Shown here: piece after piece, positions 37,900 through 48,915 of the stretch | Position numbering within the stretch: the stretch's first letter is position 1 | Layout of the letters: each line of letters begins with the position of its first letter | Assembly (NCBI RefSeq): GCF_023634805.2 | Contig: NZ_CP106881.1 | Coordinates: forward strand, 496,001-560,000 | Length of the DNA: 64,000 nt | Direction of reading: 5' to 3' | Source: Comamonas endophytica | Lineage (GTDB): Bacteria; Pseudomonadota; Gammaproteobacteria; Burkholderiales; Burkholderiaceae_C | Notes under the pieces: model-generated | What the model saw: the letters and a program-made list of their open reading frames with translations, nothing else | Databases searched by the model: none | What the model was told of the DNA's origin: nothing | Position numbers and translations under genes: made by a program

Positions 37900-39518
37900 T
37901 TGTCTTTTGCAGACTCCACCGCGCCGGCCCATCGCTGGCGCGGTTTCCTTTTGGCGCTGCCGATCGCGCTGCTGACCCTGGTGCCGCTGGCCGCCGTGCT
38001 CGGCCTCGCGCTCGCGCCCCAGCCCGACATCTGGCAACACCTGTGGCAATACGTGCTGCCGCGCGTGCTGGCCAATACCGCCTTGCTGCTGGTGCTCGTC
38101 GGCGCCGTGGTGCTGGCCGTGGGCGTGCCGCTGGCCTGGCTCACGGCGCTGTGCGAATTCCCCGGGCGGCGCTTCTTTTCCTGGGCACTGATGCTGCCGC
38201 TGGCGATCCCCGCCTATGTGCTGGCCTTCGTGCAGATGGGCCTGTTCGAATACGCCGGCCCGGTGCAGGCGCTGCTGCGCGATGCGTTCGGCAGCAGCCG
38301 CTGGTTCCCCGATATCCGCGGCAGCCTCTGGGGGCTGGTGCTGGTGCTGGTTCTGGCCTTCTATCCCTATGTCTACCTGCTCGCGCGCAGCGCCTTCCTG
38401 ACCCAGGGCCGGCGCTGCATGGAGGCGGCGCAGGCGCTGGGGCTGAGCCCCCTGGCAGCATTCTTAAAGGTCGCGCTGCCGCTGGCCCGGCCGTGGATTG
38501 GCGCAGGGCTGGCGCTGGTGCTGATGGAGGTGCTGGCCGACTTCGGCGCGATTGCCGTCTTCAACTACGACACCTTCACCACCGCGCTCTACAAGTCGTG
38601 GTTCGACCTGCACAACATGGCGGCCGCGGCGCAGCTCGCCAGCCTGCTGGTGCTGGTCGTGCTGCTGCTGGTGGCGGCCGAGCAGCGCGCGCGCGGCGCG
38701 CAGCGCTTCCATGCATCGCCCGCACGCCAGCAGCGCATGGCGCTGCGCGGCGCGGCGCGCTGGGCCGCCAGTGCCGTCTGCCTGCTGGTGTTTGCCGCGG
38801 CCTTTGCGGTGCCGATGCTGCAGATCGTGCTGTGGGCGCTGTCGGTATGGCGCACGGATCTGAACGCCGATTACTGGGGCTACGCGCGCAACACGCTTTT
38901 GCTCGGGCTCGTCACGGCGGGCGTGGCCACTGCGCTGTCCGTGGTGCTGGCATGGGTGCGCCGGCACCATGCCGACGCGCTCACGCGCTGGACGGTGCGG
39001 CTGGCGGTGCTGGGCTACGCGCTGCCCGGCGTGGTGCTGGCCGTCGGTGTGTTCGTGCCCATTGCCTGGCTCGATGCGCTGCTGTTGGCGTGGCTGGCGC
39101 CCTGGGGCGTCGATTCGCTGGGCGTTCTCAAGGGAAGTCTCGCGGCCATGCTGCTGGCGCTGACTGCGCGCTTCCTGGCCGTGGCATTCCACTCCACCGA
39201 CAGCGCGATGCAGCGCATCACGCGCAGCCAGGAGGATGCCTGCGCCTCGCTGGGCCTCAGCCCATGGCAGACGCTGCGCCGGCTGCACCTGCCGCTGCTG
39301 CGCACCGGCCTGCTGTCGGCCTTTTTGCTGGTCATGGTCGATGTGATGAAGGAAATGCCGATCACGCTGATGACGCGCCAGTTCGGCTGGGACACGCTGG
39401 CGGTGCGCGTGTTCCAGCTGACCTCCGAGTCGCTGTGGGACCAGGCGGCGCTGCCGGCGCTGGCCATCGTGCTGGTGGGCATCCTGCCCGTGGTGCTGCT
39501 GATGCGGCAGACCGACCG

Positions 39519-39522
<4 letters not shown>
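37900..39522 (+). CDS. fbpB: ferric iron ABC transporter permease (FbpB-like)
   Basis: A 540-residue inner-membrane permease made of two fused BPD-type halves of about six membrane segments each, as in SfuB/FbpB. The two EAA loops are readable as EAAQALGLSPLAAFLKVALPLA near 165-190 (first half) and EDACASLGLSPWQTLRRLHLPLL near 445 (second half). The start is a TTG at 37900 with GAGG about 10 bases before it; I see no better ATG. It lies 16 bp after fbpA, and its stop overlaps the next start (ATGA). Confidence 0.92.
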
Positions 39523-40537
<1,015 letters not shown>

Positions 40538-40541
<4 letters not shown>

Positions 40542-41860
40542 AGATCGCGTGCGAGACGCAGGCCGGTGAACTGCCAGCACGCAACCGTGGGAAAGAAGTT
40601 GCGGTAACTCGGCCGCACATGCCCGGGCGGCGAGGCGCAGGAGCCGCCGCGCAGCACATACTGGTTGACCATGAACTTGCCGTTGTACTCGCCCACCGCC
40701 CCGGCCGCGGGCGCAAAGCCGGGATAGGGCGCATAGCTTGACTGGGTCCATTCCCAGACCTCGCCAGGCGCGCTGCAAAAGCCGGCATCGGCGCTTTTCA
40801 TGGACGCAGGGTGCAGCCGGGCCGCCGCCTGCACGGGCACCTCGCCGGCAAATTCCAGCGCCGCGCATTCCCATTCGGCTTCGGTGGGCAGGCGTGCACC
40901 GGCCCAGCGCGCATAGGCATCGGCTTCGTAATAGGAAAGATGCACGACGGGTTGCGCGGACTGCAGTGGCTGCAGGCCATGGAGCGTGAATTCGGCCCAG
41001 CCGCCATCCTCGCTGCGCTGCCAGTACAGCGGCGCGGTGCGGCCGCGCGACTGCAGCCAGTCCCAGCCTTCGGCCAGCCAATGGGCCGGCTCGGCATAGG
41101 CGCCACTGTCGACGAAGGCCTGGTATTCGGCGTTGCTCACGGGGCGCGAGGCGATCTCGCAACCGTTCAGGTAGACGCGGTGCCGCGGCGTTTCGTTGTC
41201 GAAGGCAAAGCCCTCGCCCGCGTGGCCGATTGCGCGCAGGCCCGGGGCCAGCGGCAGCCAGCGCAGCGCTGCAAGTGCCGGCGCGTCTTGCATGGCTGCG
41301 CCGGCGTAGGCCGCCTCGGCAGAGGCCGCCTCGGCATAGGCCGCCTCGGCATAGGCCGGCGCCAGCGGATTGCAGGACAGCAGATGCTTGATATCGGTCA
41401 GCAGCAGTTCCTGGTGCTGCTGCTCGTGCTGCAGCCCGAGTTCGATCAGGGCCTGCAGTTGCGCATCGAGCGGGCGCGCGAGCAGCGCCTGCATGCGCGC
41501 ATCGACCTGGGTGCGGTAGTCCAGCACCTCCTGCAGCGCCGGGCGCGTGATCAGCCCGCGTTCGGCGCGCGGATGGCGCGCGCCCACGCCCTGGTAGTAG
41601 GAGTTGTAGAGCACGCGGAACGCCGGGTGGAAAGGCGCGAAGCCCGGCTCGTGCGGCTCGAGCACGAAGGTCTCGAAGAACCAGGTGGTGTGCGCCAGAT
41701 GCCACTTGGCGGGGCTGGCATCGGGCATCGACTGCACGCAGCAATCCTCGGCCGACAGCGGCGCGGCCAGCGCCCGGGTGGCGCGGCGCACATCCGCGTA
41801 TGCCTGCGCGAGGCGCGAAAGGATCTGGGGCGCCGCCCCCGGGTCTTCAGGCCTGAGCAT
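40538..41860 (-). CDS. egtB: ergothioneine biosynthesis sulfoxide synthase EgtB
   Basis: A 440-residue non-heme iron enzyme that oxidatively joins a thiol donor to trimethyl-histidine (hercynine). The N-terminal DinB-like domain carries the three metal-binding histidines: His57 or His54 in HLAHTTWFFE and HEQQH (145-149). The C-terminal FGE-sulfatase-like domain (about 200-440) has LRGGSCASPPGHVRPSYRNFF near the end. Residues 170-189 are a repeated YAEAA-type insert between the domains. It overlaps the egtD end by 14 nt and is convergent with fbpC, their stops sharing CTAG. Confidence 0.93.
41311..41355. repeat. 15-bp tandem repeat inside egtB
   Basis: Three units of CCGCCTCGGCAKAGG (41311-41325, 41326-41340, 41341-41355), with degraded half-units on both sides. 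They encode the AEAAY/AEAAS repeats linking the two EgtB domains. In-frame copy changes would only alter linker length. Confidence 0.8.
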
Positions 41861-42872
41861 GGATCACGGCAAACCAGTCGTTGTCGTCCGTCCAGGCGCG
41901 CGCGGTCTTGAAACCGGCCTGGGTGAGCATCTGCATGAACAGCGGCAGCGGGTATTTGTAGCTGTTCTCGGTATGGATGCGCTCGCCCGCGGCAAACGTC
42001 CGTTCGCCGCCGGGCCAGCGCACCTGCAGCGCCTCGCGCGCCTGCAGATGCATCTCGATGCGCGAACGCGCATGGTTGAAGAAGGCCACATGCTCCCATT
42101 GCGACGTATCGAAGTCGCTGCCCAGCAGCCGGTTCACATGGCGCAGCGCGTTGACATTGAACTCGGCCGTGACGCCCTGCGCATCGTCATAGGCCGCTTC
42201 CAGCACCGCGGTGGCCTTGGGCAGGTCGATGCCGATCAGCAAACCGCCGCCCTGGCCCGCCAGCGCGCGCATCTGGCGCAGCAGGGTCATCGCGCCGCTG
42301 GGGTTGAAGTTGCCGATCGAGGAGCCCGGATAGAACACCAGCCGCCCGCCGGGCGCGACCTGCGCGGGCAGCGTCACCGGTGCGGTGATGTCGGTGCCGA
42401 CGGCGCAGACCTCCAGGCCGGGGAATTCCTGCGCCAGCTGATCGACCGCGCCCTGCACGAAATCCCCGGCGATATCGACACCGACAAAGCACCTGGGTTG
42501 CAGCGCGGGCAGCAGCAGCCGCACCTTCTCGCAGTTGCCCGCGCCCAGCTCGATCAGGCTGGTGACGGGCCCCACGCTTTGCGCGATCTCGGCGCCGCGC
42601 TCGATCAGCAGCGCCTTCTCGGTGCGCGTGGGGTAGTACTCGGGCAGGCGCGTGATGGCCTCGAACAGCTCGCAGCCGCGCTGGTCGTAGAAGTACTTGG
42701 CGGAGATGCGCGCCGGCGTGCGTGCCAGCTCCTGTGCAATGGCCGCGCGTTCGTCCAGTGCCTCGGGCGTGCCCGCGGGGTCTGGCAGGTTCGGCACCAG
42801 GCGGAGCGCGGGCTTGGACTGGGCTGCCGGGGCAAGGGCCTCGGCAGCGGCGGGAGCAACGGAGAGCAGCAT
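41847..42872 (-). CDS. egtD: L-histidine N-alpha-methyltransferase EgtD
   Basis: A 341-residue SAM-dependent enzyme that trimethylates histidine to hercynine, the first step of ergothioneine synthesis. Recognisable features are YFYDQRGCELFEAITRLPEYYPTRTE-type sequence near 60-85, the SAM motif IELGAGNCEK near 108, and FYPGSSIGNF near 180. A short Ala/Pro-rich N-terminus precedes the domain. AAGG lies upstream of the ATG. It is the first gene of an egtD-egtB operon, a two-gene arrangement usual in Proteobacteria. Confidence 0.93.
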   Translation of the reverse strand: MLLSVAPAAAEALAPAAQSKPALRLVPNLPDPAGTPEALDERAAIAQELARTPARISAKYFYDQRGCELFEAITRLPEYYPTRTEKALLIERGAEIAQSVGPVTSLIELGAGNCEKVRLLLPALQPRCFVGVDIAGDFVQGAVDQLAQEFPGLEVCAVGTDITAPVTLPAQVAPGGRLVFYPGSSIGNFNPSGAMTLLRQMRALAGQGGGLLIGIDLPKATAVLEAAYDDAQGVTAEFNVNALRHVNRLLGSDFDTSQWEHVAFFNHARSRIEMHLQAREALQVRWPGGERTFAAGERIHTENSYKYPLPLFMQMLTQAGFKTARAWTDDNDWFAVIHAQA

Positions 42873-43108
42873 GGTGCGCGACCTTCTCGAGATGACGGCA
42901 AACGCGCTGCGGCAAGGCTTTGCGGCGCCAGCCCGCAGCGCAGGATTGCCTCCAGCCTAGCCATGCAAGCCTGACCTACGGGTAGGACAGAAACGCGTGT
43001 CATGAACCGGGGGCGCGATTGACCCGCCCGGGCGTTGGAGCCATCATCGGCTCCAGGCCTCGGGGCACCCTGCCCGGCCGCGGACAAATTTCTTCGCTGG
43101 AGGCTGCC

Positions 43109-43570
43109 ATGAGCGAACGATTGACTGCCGGGGACATCTGCACGCGCGAGGTGGCGATCGCCTTTCGCCATACCGACCTGGTGACGGCTGCCAAGTTGAT
43201 GCGCGAATACCATGTGGGCGCGCTGGTGGTGGTCGATGAAACCCAGGGGCTGCGCACCGTCGCCGGCCTGCTCACCGACCGCGACATCGTGATTTCCGTG
43301 GTCGCGCCCGAGCTCGTGCCGGAAAATCTCAACGTTGGCGATGTCATGAGCGCCAAGCCCGTCACGGCCGCGGAGGATGCCTCGGTGATCGATGTGCTGC
43401 GCAGCATGCGCGCGCATGGCGTGCGGCGCATTCCGGTGGTCGGCGCGCAGCAGCTGCTGATCGGCCTGGTGACGCTGGACGACATCCTGGAGGTGCTGGT
43501 GCAGGAGCTGGACCTGCTGGCGGCCACCATCGGCCGGGGCATCGAGCGCGAGCGCATGCAGCGTGCCTGA
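43109..43570 (+). CDS. CBS-domain protein
   Basis: A 153-residue protein that is essentially two CBS domains (about 5-65 and 70-135), with the usual VGALVVVDE and AGLLTDRDIV, then IPVVGAQQLLIGLVTLDDIL. CBS pairs bind adenine nucleotides and sense energy state. GGAGG precedes the ATG at 43109. It is divergent from egtD by 236 bp. No partner domain is present, so the target is unknown. Confidence 0.88.
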   Translation: MSERLTAGDICTREVAIAFRHTDLVTAAKLMREYHVGALVVVDETQGLRTVAGLLTDRDIVISVVAPELVPENLNVGDVMSAKPVTAAEDASVIDVLRSMRAHGVRRIPVVGAQQLLIGLVTLDDILEVLVQELDLLAATIGRGIERERMQRA

Positions 43571-43644
43571 ACGGCCCGACGGCGGCGCTGGCACGGGCCA
43601 TAGCAACCAACGCCATCATGGACAATCCGGGCAAAGCCACCTAA

Positions 43645-43660
43645 CGGACAACATTGTCCG
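43645..43660 (+). promoter_or_regulatory. TetR operator
   Basis: CGGACAA-CA-TTGTCCG: perfect 7-bp arms around a 2-bp centre, ending 3 bp before the first possible start codon of the TetR gene. The position and symmetry are what a self-regulating TetR repressor needs. Confidence 0.75.
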
Positions 43661-43663
43661 ATA

Positions 43664-44257
43664 ATGGATGCCATGAAGCCCACCGCCACCAAGCGCCCCG
43701 ATGCCGCGACGCGCCGCGCGCAGCTGCTCGATGCGGCCGACGCCGTGTTCATCACCCACGGCGTCAATGCGCCGCTGGAACTCGTGGTGGAGCGCGCCGG
43801 CGTGGGCCGCGCCACGCTGTACCGGCAGTTTCCCGACCGCGACGCGATCCTGCTGGCGCTGCTCGAACGCTCGACCGAGCGGCTGCAGGAGCAGGCGCAG
43901 GCCCTGAAGGAACGCCCCGACGCGTTCTTCGCGCTGATGGCCTATCTTTCCGAGCGCATCGTGCGTTCCCCTGCACTGTCGGACTACTGGCGCAGCTCCA
44001 GCCTCAGCGATCCGCGCTTTGCCCATCTGCGCCGCCAGGTCTGGAGCACCTTCGCGCCCGCGCTCGAGCGCGCCCAGGCCCAGGGGCTGGTGCGCGCCGA
44101 TGTGCAGGCGCGCGATCTGTCGCTGCTGATCGGCATGCTGGGCGCGGCGCTGCGCGGCACCAGCGATGCCGAGCGCCGGCGGCTGGCGCAGCAGGCGCTG
44201 GATGTCATCCGCCGCGGCCTGCGGCCCGACGCACAGGAGCATGCTGTCCGTGAATGA
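43664..44257 (+). CDS. TetR-family transcriptional repressor of the efflux operon
   Basis: A 197-residue regulator: an N-terminal helix-turn-helix (about 20-62, ELVVERAGVGRATLYRQFPDR) and a C-terminal ligand domain. Start at ATG 43664, or 43673 (MKPTATK), which leaves more room after the operator. Its last codons overlap the start of the MFS pump gene, so it is the first gene of a tetR-emrB-emrA-oprM type operon. It very probably represses itself and the pump and is released by a pump substrate. Confidence 0.9.
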   Translation: MDAMKPTATKRPDAATRRAQLLDAADAVFITHGVNAPLELVVERAGVGRATLYRQFPDRDAILLALLERSTERLQEQAQALKERPDAFFALMAYLSERIVRSPALSDYWRSSSLSDPRFAHLRRQVWSTFAPALERAQAQGLVRADVQARDLSLLIGMLGAALRGTSDAERRRLAQQALDVIRRGLRPDAQEHAVRE

Positions 44258-46013
44258 GATCGTGTACCTGCGCCGCCCCCCGGACTGGGAGGAGCATGAA
44301 AAGCCAGCGCTGCCTGGCTCGCCAGCCATGCTCTCGCATGCGCCCTGGGAGCGGGTCTTCTATGCGCTCGTGGCGATCTTGCTGGGCATCACCGGCGGAC
44401 TGGGCAATGCGCTGTTCAGCGCCAACCTGCCAACCATCCAGGGGCAGATGGGTCTCACCACCAGCGAGGCGGCATGGCTCACCGGCGCCTACGTCACCTT
44501 CAGCATGACGGCCAACCTGCTGCTGTTCAAGTTCCGCCAGCAGTACGGCATGCGCCTGTTCACCGAGATCAGCCTGGGCCTGTATGCCTTGCTGTGCCTG
44601 CTGCACCTGGTGCTGGGCAGCGCGCAGAGCCTGCTGTGGCTGCGCGGCGCCAGTGGCTTTGCCGCGGCCGCCTGCACCTCGCTGGCCACGCTCTACATGC
44701 TGCAGTCGATGCCGCGCGTGTATGTGCTGAAGATGCTGGTGCTGGGCGTGGGCGTCAGCCAGCTGGCCACGCCGCTGGCCTGGCTGCTCTCGCCCAGCCT
44801 GCTCGACCATGGCCAGTGGCACAACCTCTACTGGTTCGAAGCCGGATTGGCGCTGATGTCGTTTGCCGCGGTGGTGCTGCTCAAGCTGCCGGCGGGCGCG
44901 CAGTTCAAGGCCTTCGAGAAGCGTGATTTCATCAGCATCGCGCTGCTGGTGCCGGGCATCGGCCTGCTGGTGGCGGTGCTGGTGCAGGGCACGACGCGCT
45001 GGTGGTTCGATGCGCCCGAGCTGGCCTGGATGCTGATCGGCGCCATGGCGCTGCTGTTCAGCGGCCTGTACTTCGAGCACCACCGCAGCAACCCGCTGCT
45101 GCACACGCGCTGGTTCACCCAAGGCGCCACCATCCGCTTCGTGATCGGCGCCATCGTGCTGCGTTTTCTGACCACCGAGCAAAGCTATGGCGTGGTCGGC
45201 ATGCTGCGCACGCTGGGCATGGGCCCCGATCAGATGCAGCCGCTGTTCGGCGTGATCTTCGCGGGCATGCTGCTGGGCATGCTGCTGTCGGCGCTGAGCT
45301 TCGACATCGAGCACGCGGGCACGCAGCTGCTGGCGGCGCTGGTGCTGCTGGGGCTTGCGACCTGGCTGGACTTCGGCCGCACCAGCCTGGACCGGCCCGC
45401 GGACTTCTACCTGAGCCAGTTCCTGCTGGCGCTGGGCTCGGGCATCTTCATGGGCCCACTGATGCTGACGGGCGTGGTGCAGGGCCTGAAGAACGGTCCC
45501 AGCCACATGCTGACGGCAATCCTCACGATCTCCATGACCCAGTCGCTGGGCGGGCTGGCGGGCGCGGCGCTGCTGGGCACCTTCCAGGCCCAGCGCACGC
45601 AGGCCTACTCGGTGGCGCTGTCGCAGCAGATCAACCCGGCCGAGCCGCAGGTGGCGCAGCGGCTGCAGCTGCAGCAGCAGGCGCTGGCCAGCCAGATCAC
45701 CGACCCCACGCTGCGCGCCGCGCAGGGCACGGCGCAGCTGGCGCAGGTGGTGCGGCGCGAGGCCCAGGTACGCGCGTGGAACGATGTGTTCCGCGTGGTC
45801 GCGCTGGTGGCGGCCGTCTATCTCGCCTGGTCGCTGTTCGAGGCCGCCCGCGCGCGCCGCGCCAGCCGGCTCGCGGCGGTGCGCAGCGCGCAGCACACGG
45901 CCGAAACCACGCCGGAGGTCGGTACCGATGGCGCGGCCGGACCTGACAACGATGACATGCCGCCCGAGCCCGAGGCGCGCGCGGGCCCTGCTCCCGTGCC
46001 TGCCACCCGCTGA
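44241..46013 (+). CDS. MFS drug efflux transporter (DHA2/EmrB-like)
   Basis: A 590-residue inner-membrane proton/drug antiporter with about 14 membrane segments (GGLGNALFSANLPTIQGQMG opens the first helices, a common EmrB-type motif region). A 50-residue acidic/Pro-rich cytoplasmic tail follows. Start choice: ATG 44241 lies only 1 base after AGGAG, whereas GTG 44250 has better spacing. It overlaps the TetR stop, and the periplasmic adaptor follows after 38 bp. Together with the next two genes it forms a tripartite pump. Confidence 0.9.
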   Translation: MLSVNEIVYLRRPPDWEEHEKPALPGSPAMLSHAPWERVFYALVAILLGITGGLGNALFSANLPTIQGQMGLTTSEAAWLTGAYVTFSMTANLLLFKFRQQYGMRLFTEISLGLYALLCLLHLVLGSAQSLLWLRGASGFAAAACTSLATLYMLQSMPRVYVLKMLVLGVGVSQLATPLAWLLSPSLLDHGQWHNLYWFEAGLALMSFAAVVLLKLPAGAQFKAFEKRDFISIALLVPGIGLLVAVLVQGTTRWWFDAPELAWMLIGAMALLFSGLYFEHHRSNPLLHTRWFTQGATIRFVIGAIVLRFLTTEQSYGVVGMLRTLGMGPDQMQPLFGVIFAGMLLGMLLSALSFDIEHAGTQLLAALVLLGLATWLDFGRTSLDRPADFYLSQFLLALGSGIFMGPLMLTGVVQGLKNGPSHMLTAILTISMTQSLGGLAGAALLGTFQAQRTQAYSVALSQQINPAEPQVAQRLQLQQQALASQITDPTLRAAQGTAQLAQVVRREAQVRAWNDVFRVVALVAAVYLAWSLFEAARARRASRLAAVRSAQHTAETTPEVGTDGAAGPDNDDMPPEPEARAGPAPVPATR

Positions 46014-46051
46014 CTCCCACTGCTTTCGCTCCACCACAAAGATCCAACACC

Positions 46052-47176
46052 ATGAGCGCCACGACCCCTGCTTCTCCTGCGTCTGCCCCCGCGGCCGCCC
46101 CTGCCGGCCCCTCTCCCACCCCGAAGAAGGAGCGCCCCAGCCTGCGCAGCGCGCTGCTGATGGCGGCGCTCGGCGCCGTCGGCATCGTGCTGGTGCTGCG
46201 CGCCTGGAACCTCGGGCCCTTCGAGACCAGCGACATCTCCACCGACAACGCCTATGTGCGCGGGCAGGTGACGGTACTCGCGCCCCAGGTCAATGGCTAT
46301 GTGACCGAAGTGCTGGTGCGCGACTACGAGCATGTCACGGCGGGCCAGGCGCTGGTGCACATCGACACGCGCAGCTACGCCGCGGCGCTGGCCCAGGCCC
46401 AGGCGCAGCTGGCCAGCGCGCGCGCGCAGCTGGCGAACTCCGCGCAGACCCAGTCGCAGAACCAGGCCGGGCTGCAGGTGCGCCAGGCAACGCTGTCGGC
46501 CGCGCGCGCCGAGGCGGAACGCGCACGCGCCGAGCTCGAACGCGTGGAGGAACTGGCCGCGCGCGGCTCGGTCTCGCTCAACGAGCGCGACCGGGTGCGC
46601 GCCACGGCGCGGCTGGCGGCGGCCAATGTCGACAAGGCGCAGGCCGATATCGCCATCGGCCGCGAAGGCATCAAGGCCACCACGGTGAACCGCGGCGCGC
46701 TGGAAGCTGCGGTGCAGGTGGCCGAGGCCCAGCTGCGCCAGGCGCAGATCAACCTGGACAACACGACGGTGCGCGCTCCGAGCGACGGCCAGGCCAGCGA
46801 GGTTTCGGTGCGCCAGGGCCAGTATGTGGCGGCGGGCAGCCAGCTGCTGTACGTGGTGCCGCCGCAGCTGTGGGTCATGGCCAATTTCAAGGAAACCCAG
46901 ACCGCGCAGGTGCGCGTCGGCCAGCCCGCGCGCTTCACCGTCGACGCGCTCGACGGCGCGTCGCTCACCGGCAAGGTGCTGGAGCTGGCCCCGGCGACGG
47001 GTTCGGAATTCAGCGTGCTCAAGGCCGACAACGCCACCGGCAACTTCACCAAGGTCGTGCAGCGCCTGCCGGTGAAGATCGCCATCGACCCGGATCAGCC
47101 GCTGGCCGCGCGCCTGCGGCCGGGCATGTCGGTGATCGCGCATGTCGATACGCGCGAGCAGGGAGCACAGCCATGA
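46052..47176 (+). CDS. EmrA/HlyD-family periplasmic adaptor of the efflux pump
   Basis: A 374-residue membrane fusion protein: N-terminal Ala/Pro-rich cytosolic part, one membrane helix (about 33-50), NAYVRGQVTVLAPQVNGYV lipoyl half, a coiled-coil hairpin of about 90 residues, then NTTVRAPSDGQASEVSVRQG. It bridges the MFS pump and the outer-membrane channel. Its stop overlaps the next start (ATGA). Confidence 0.92.
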   Translation: MSATTPASPASAPAAAPAGPSPTPKKERPSLRSALLMAALGAVGIVLVLRAWNLGPFETSDISTDNAYVRGQVTVLAPQVNGYVTEVLVRDYEHVTAGQALVHIDTRSYAAALAQAQAQLASARAQLANSAQTQSQNQAGLQVRQATLSAARAEAERARAELERVEELAARGSVSLNERDRVRATARLAAANVDKAQADIAIGREGIKATTVNRGALEAAVQVAEAQLRQAQINLDNTTVRAPSDGQASEVSVRQGQYVAAGSQLLYVVPPQLWVMANFKETQTAQVRVGQPARFTVDALDGASLTGKVLELAPATGSEFSVLKADNATGNFTKVVQRLPVKIAIDPDQPLAARLRPGMSVIAHVDTREQGAQP

Positions 47177-48555
47177 GACGCCTGCGCCCCACTGCACTGG
47201 CGTTGCTGGCGGCCACGGTACTGGCCGGCTGCGCGGCGGTGCCTCCCAGCGATACGCATCCGGCAGCGCCTGTGGTCCTGCCCGCGCAATGGAGCGTGCC
47301 GGCACCTGACTCGGCGGCGCCAGCCATTGCCAGCGACTGGTGGACGCAGCTGGGGGATCCAGAGCTCGACCGCGTGGTGGCGCAGGCGCTGGCGCAGAAC
47401 AACGATCTGCAGGCAGCGCTGGCACGCGTGCGCGAAGCCCAGGCGCAGCTGGACGTGGCCGGCGCCGCCGGCCGGCCCCAGCTCAATGCCACGCTGGGCG
47501 CCCAGTCCGGGCGCAGCCTGGGTGCGCTCGGGCCCACGCACACACGCTCGGTCCAGCCCGGCCTGCAGGCCAGTTGGGAGCCCGATCTGTGGGGCCGGCT
47601 GTCGCAATTGAATCAGGCCGCGGGCGAGCGCCTGATTGCCAGCCAGGCCGACCGCGATGCGGTGGCGCTGAGCGTGGCCGCGACCACGGTGCAGGCCTAT
47701 GTGGGACTGCGTTCGCTGCAGGCGCAGCAGGCCATCAGCGAAGCCACGCTGGCGGCGCGCGAGCAGGCGCTGGCGCTGGCGCTCGATCAGGTGCGCGTGG
47801 GCTATATCTCGCAGCTGCAGCAGACCCAGGCCCAGGCCGAGCTGGCGGCCGTGCAGCAGCAGGTGGAGCAGTTGAACTGGCAGATCGACAGGCAGCTGAG
47901 CACTCTGAATCTGCTGCAGGGACAAGCTGGCGGCGTGAAGCCCGCACCGGGCGTGCGCCTGCAGGACCTGCAGCTGCCTGCCGTGCCCGCAACGCTTCCT
48001 TCGCAACTGCTGGAACGACGCCCCGATATCGCGCGCGCCGCCGCGCTGCTGGCCGCCAGCGACCACCAGCTGCAGGCCCAGCGCGCCGCTTTCCTGCCCC
48101 AGGTCAATCTGAGCGCCAGCGTGGGCAGCCTGTTGGTCAATGCGCTTTCCTACGACCCGCTCACCGTGTGGAGCCTGGGCGGCAGCCTCCTGGCGCCGCT
48201 GTTCGACGCCGGCCGGCTGCAGGCCCAGTTTGACGCCGTCAGTGCCCAGCGCGACCAGGCGGCGCTGGCCTACCGCGGCGCGGTGCTTTCCGCCTTTGCC
48301 GATACCGAAAACGCGCTCACCGGCAGCGTGCGCCTGGCGCAGCAGACGCGCCACGCGGTCGAGCGCCGCGACGTGCTGCAGCGCAGCCTGGGTTTCGCGC
48401 ATGACCGCTACCAGGCGGGGTATGCCAGCTACATAGAGGAGCTCGATGCACAGCGCAATCTCTATGCGGCGCAGCTGGAGGTGGTGCGGCTGCACCAGGC
48501 GGAGCTGGAGAACCGGGTGCAGTTGTACAGGGCGCTGGGGGGTGGGTGGCGGTAA
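47173..48555 (+). CDS. outer-membrane efflux lipoprotein (NodT/OprM family)
   Basis: A 460-residue outer-membrane channel subunit with a lipobox (LAGC, Cys20) and two OEP domains; DWWTQLGDPELDRVV and ERRPDIARAAALLAASDHQL are typical RND/MFS channel segments. It completes the tripartite pump. GGGAG lies before the ATG at 47173. Palindromic repeats follow the stop. Confidence 0.93.
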   Translation: MRRLRPTALALLAATVLAGCAAVPPSDTHPAAPVVLPAQWSVPAPDSAAPAIASDWWTQLGDPELDRVVAQALAQNNDLQAALARVREAQAQLDVAGAAGRPQLNATLGAQSGRSLGALGPTHTRSVQPGLQASWEPDLWGRLSQLNQAAGERLIASQADRDAVALSVAATTVQAYVGLRSLQAQQAISEATLAAREQALALALDQVRVGYISQLQQTQAQAELAAVQQQVEQLNWQIDRQLSTLNLLQGQAGGVKPAPGVRLQDLQLPAVPATLPSQLLERRPDIARAAALLAASDHQLQAQRAAFLPQVNLSASVGSLLVNALSYDPLTVWSLGGSLLAPLFDAGRLQAQFDAVSAQRDQAALAYRGAVLSAFADTENALTGSVRLAQQTRHAVERRDVLQRSLGFAHDRYQAGYASYIEELDAQRNLYAAQLEVVRLHQAELENRVQLYRALGGGWR

Positions 48556-48915
48556 GAGGGAGCGAGGTCCGGGAGGAAAACCCAAACATATGTCGGGGCG
48601 ACTTCTCCTCCGTTCGTCCTGAGCTTGGCGCAGGGCATCCTGTCGAAGGATGGACGGCCTGAGCTCGGATGAGTGCGTGCTGTCTGCCATCGTGCCTCAG
48701 CCCCCATCCCAGAACCACGCCCTGAAACGTCCTTCGACAAGCTCAGGACGAACGGTAGTTGTGAGTTGGAAATTCCTGGCCACTTATCGTGTTGGCGCGT
48801 CGCGCAATGGGAGATAAGACGCCCTTGGAACCAATAGCTGGGTCCCGCCAGCAGCGCTTGGCTCTAACTGCTCCTCGGCATATCGGTCACGCCGCCCAGC
48901 AGCTTGAAGCTGTAA
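48556..48915. other. intergenic region between convergent efflux and DUF808 genes
   Basis: A 360-bp gap with no recognisable gene. Apart from the paired palindromic repeats at 48611-48754, I see nothing of note in it. Confidence 0.6.
48611..48754. repeat. intergenic palindromic repeats, copies 4 and 5 in inverted orientation
   Basis: CGTTCGTCCTGAGCTTG (48611-48627) and its exact 17-bp reverse complement (48738-48754) are 110 bp apart. Each is flanked by the CCTTCGACA/TGTCGAAGG half typical of this repeat family. The pair could fold into one large hairpin between two convergent genes. Confidence 0.8.
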
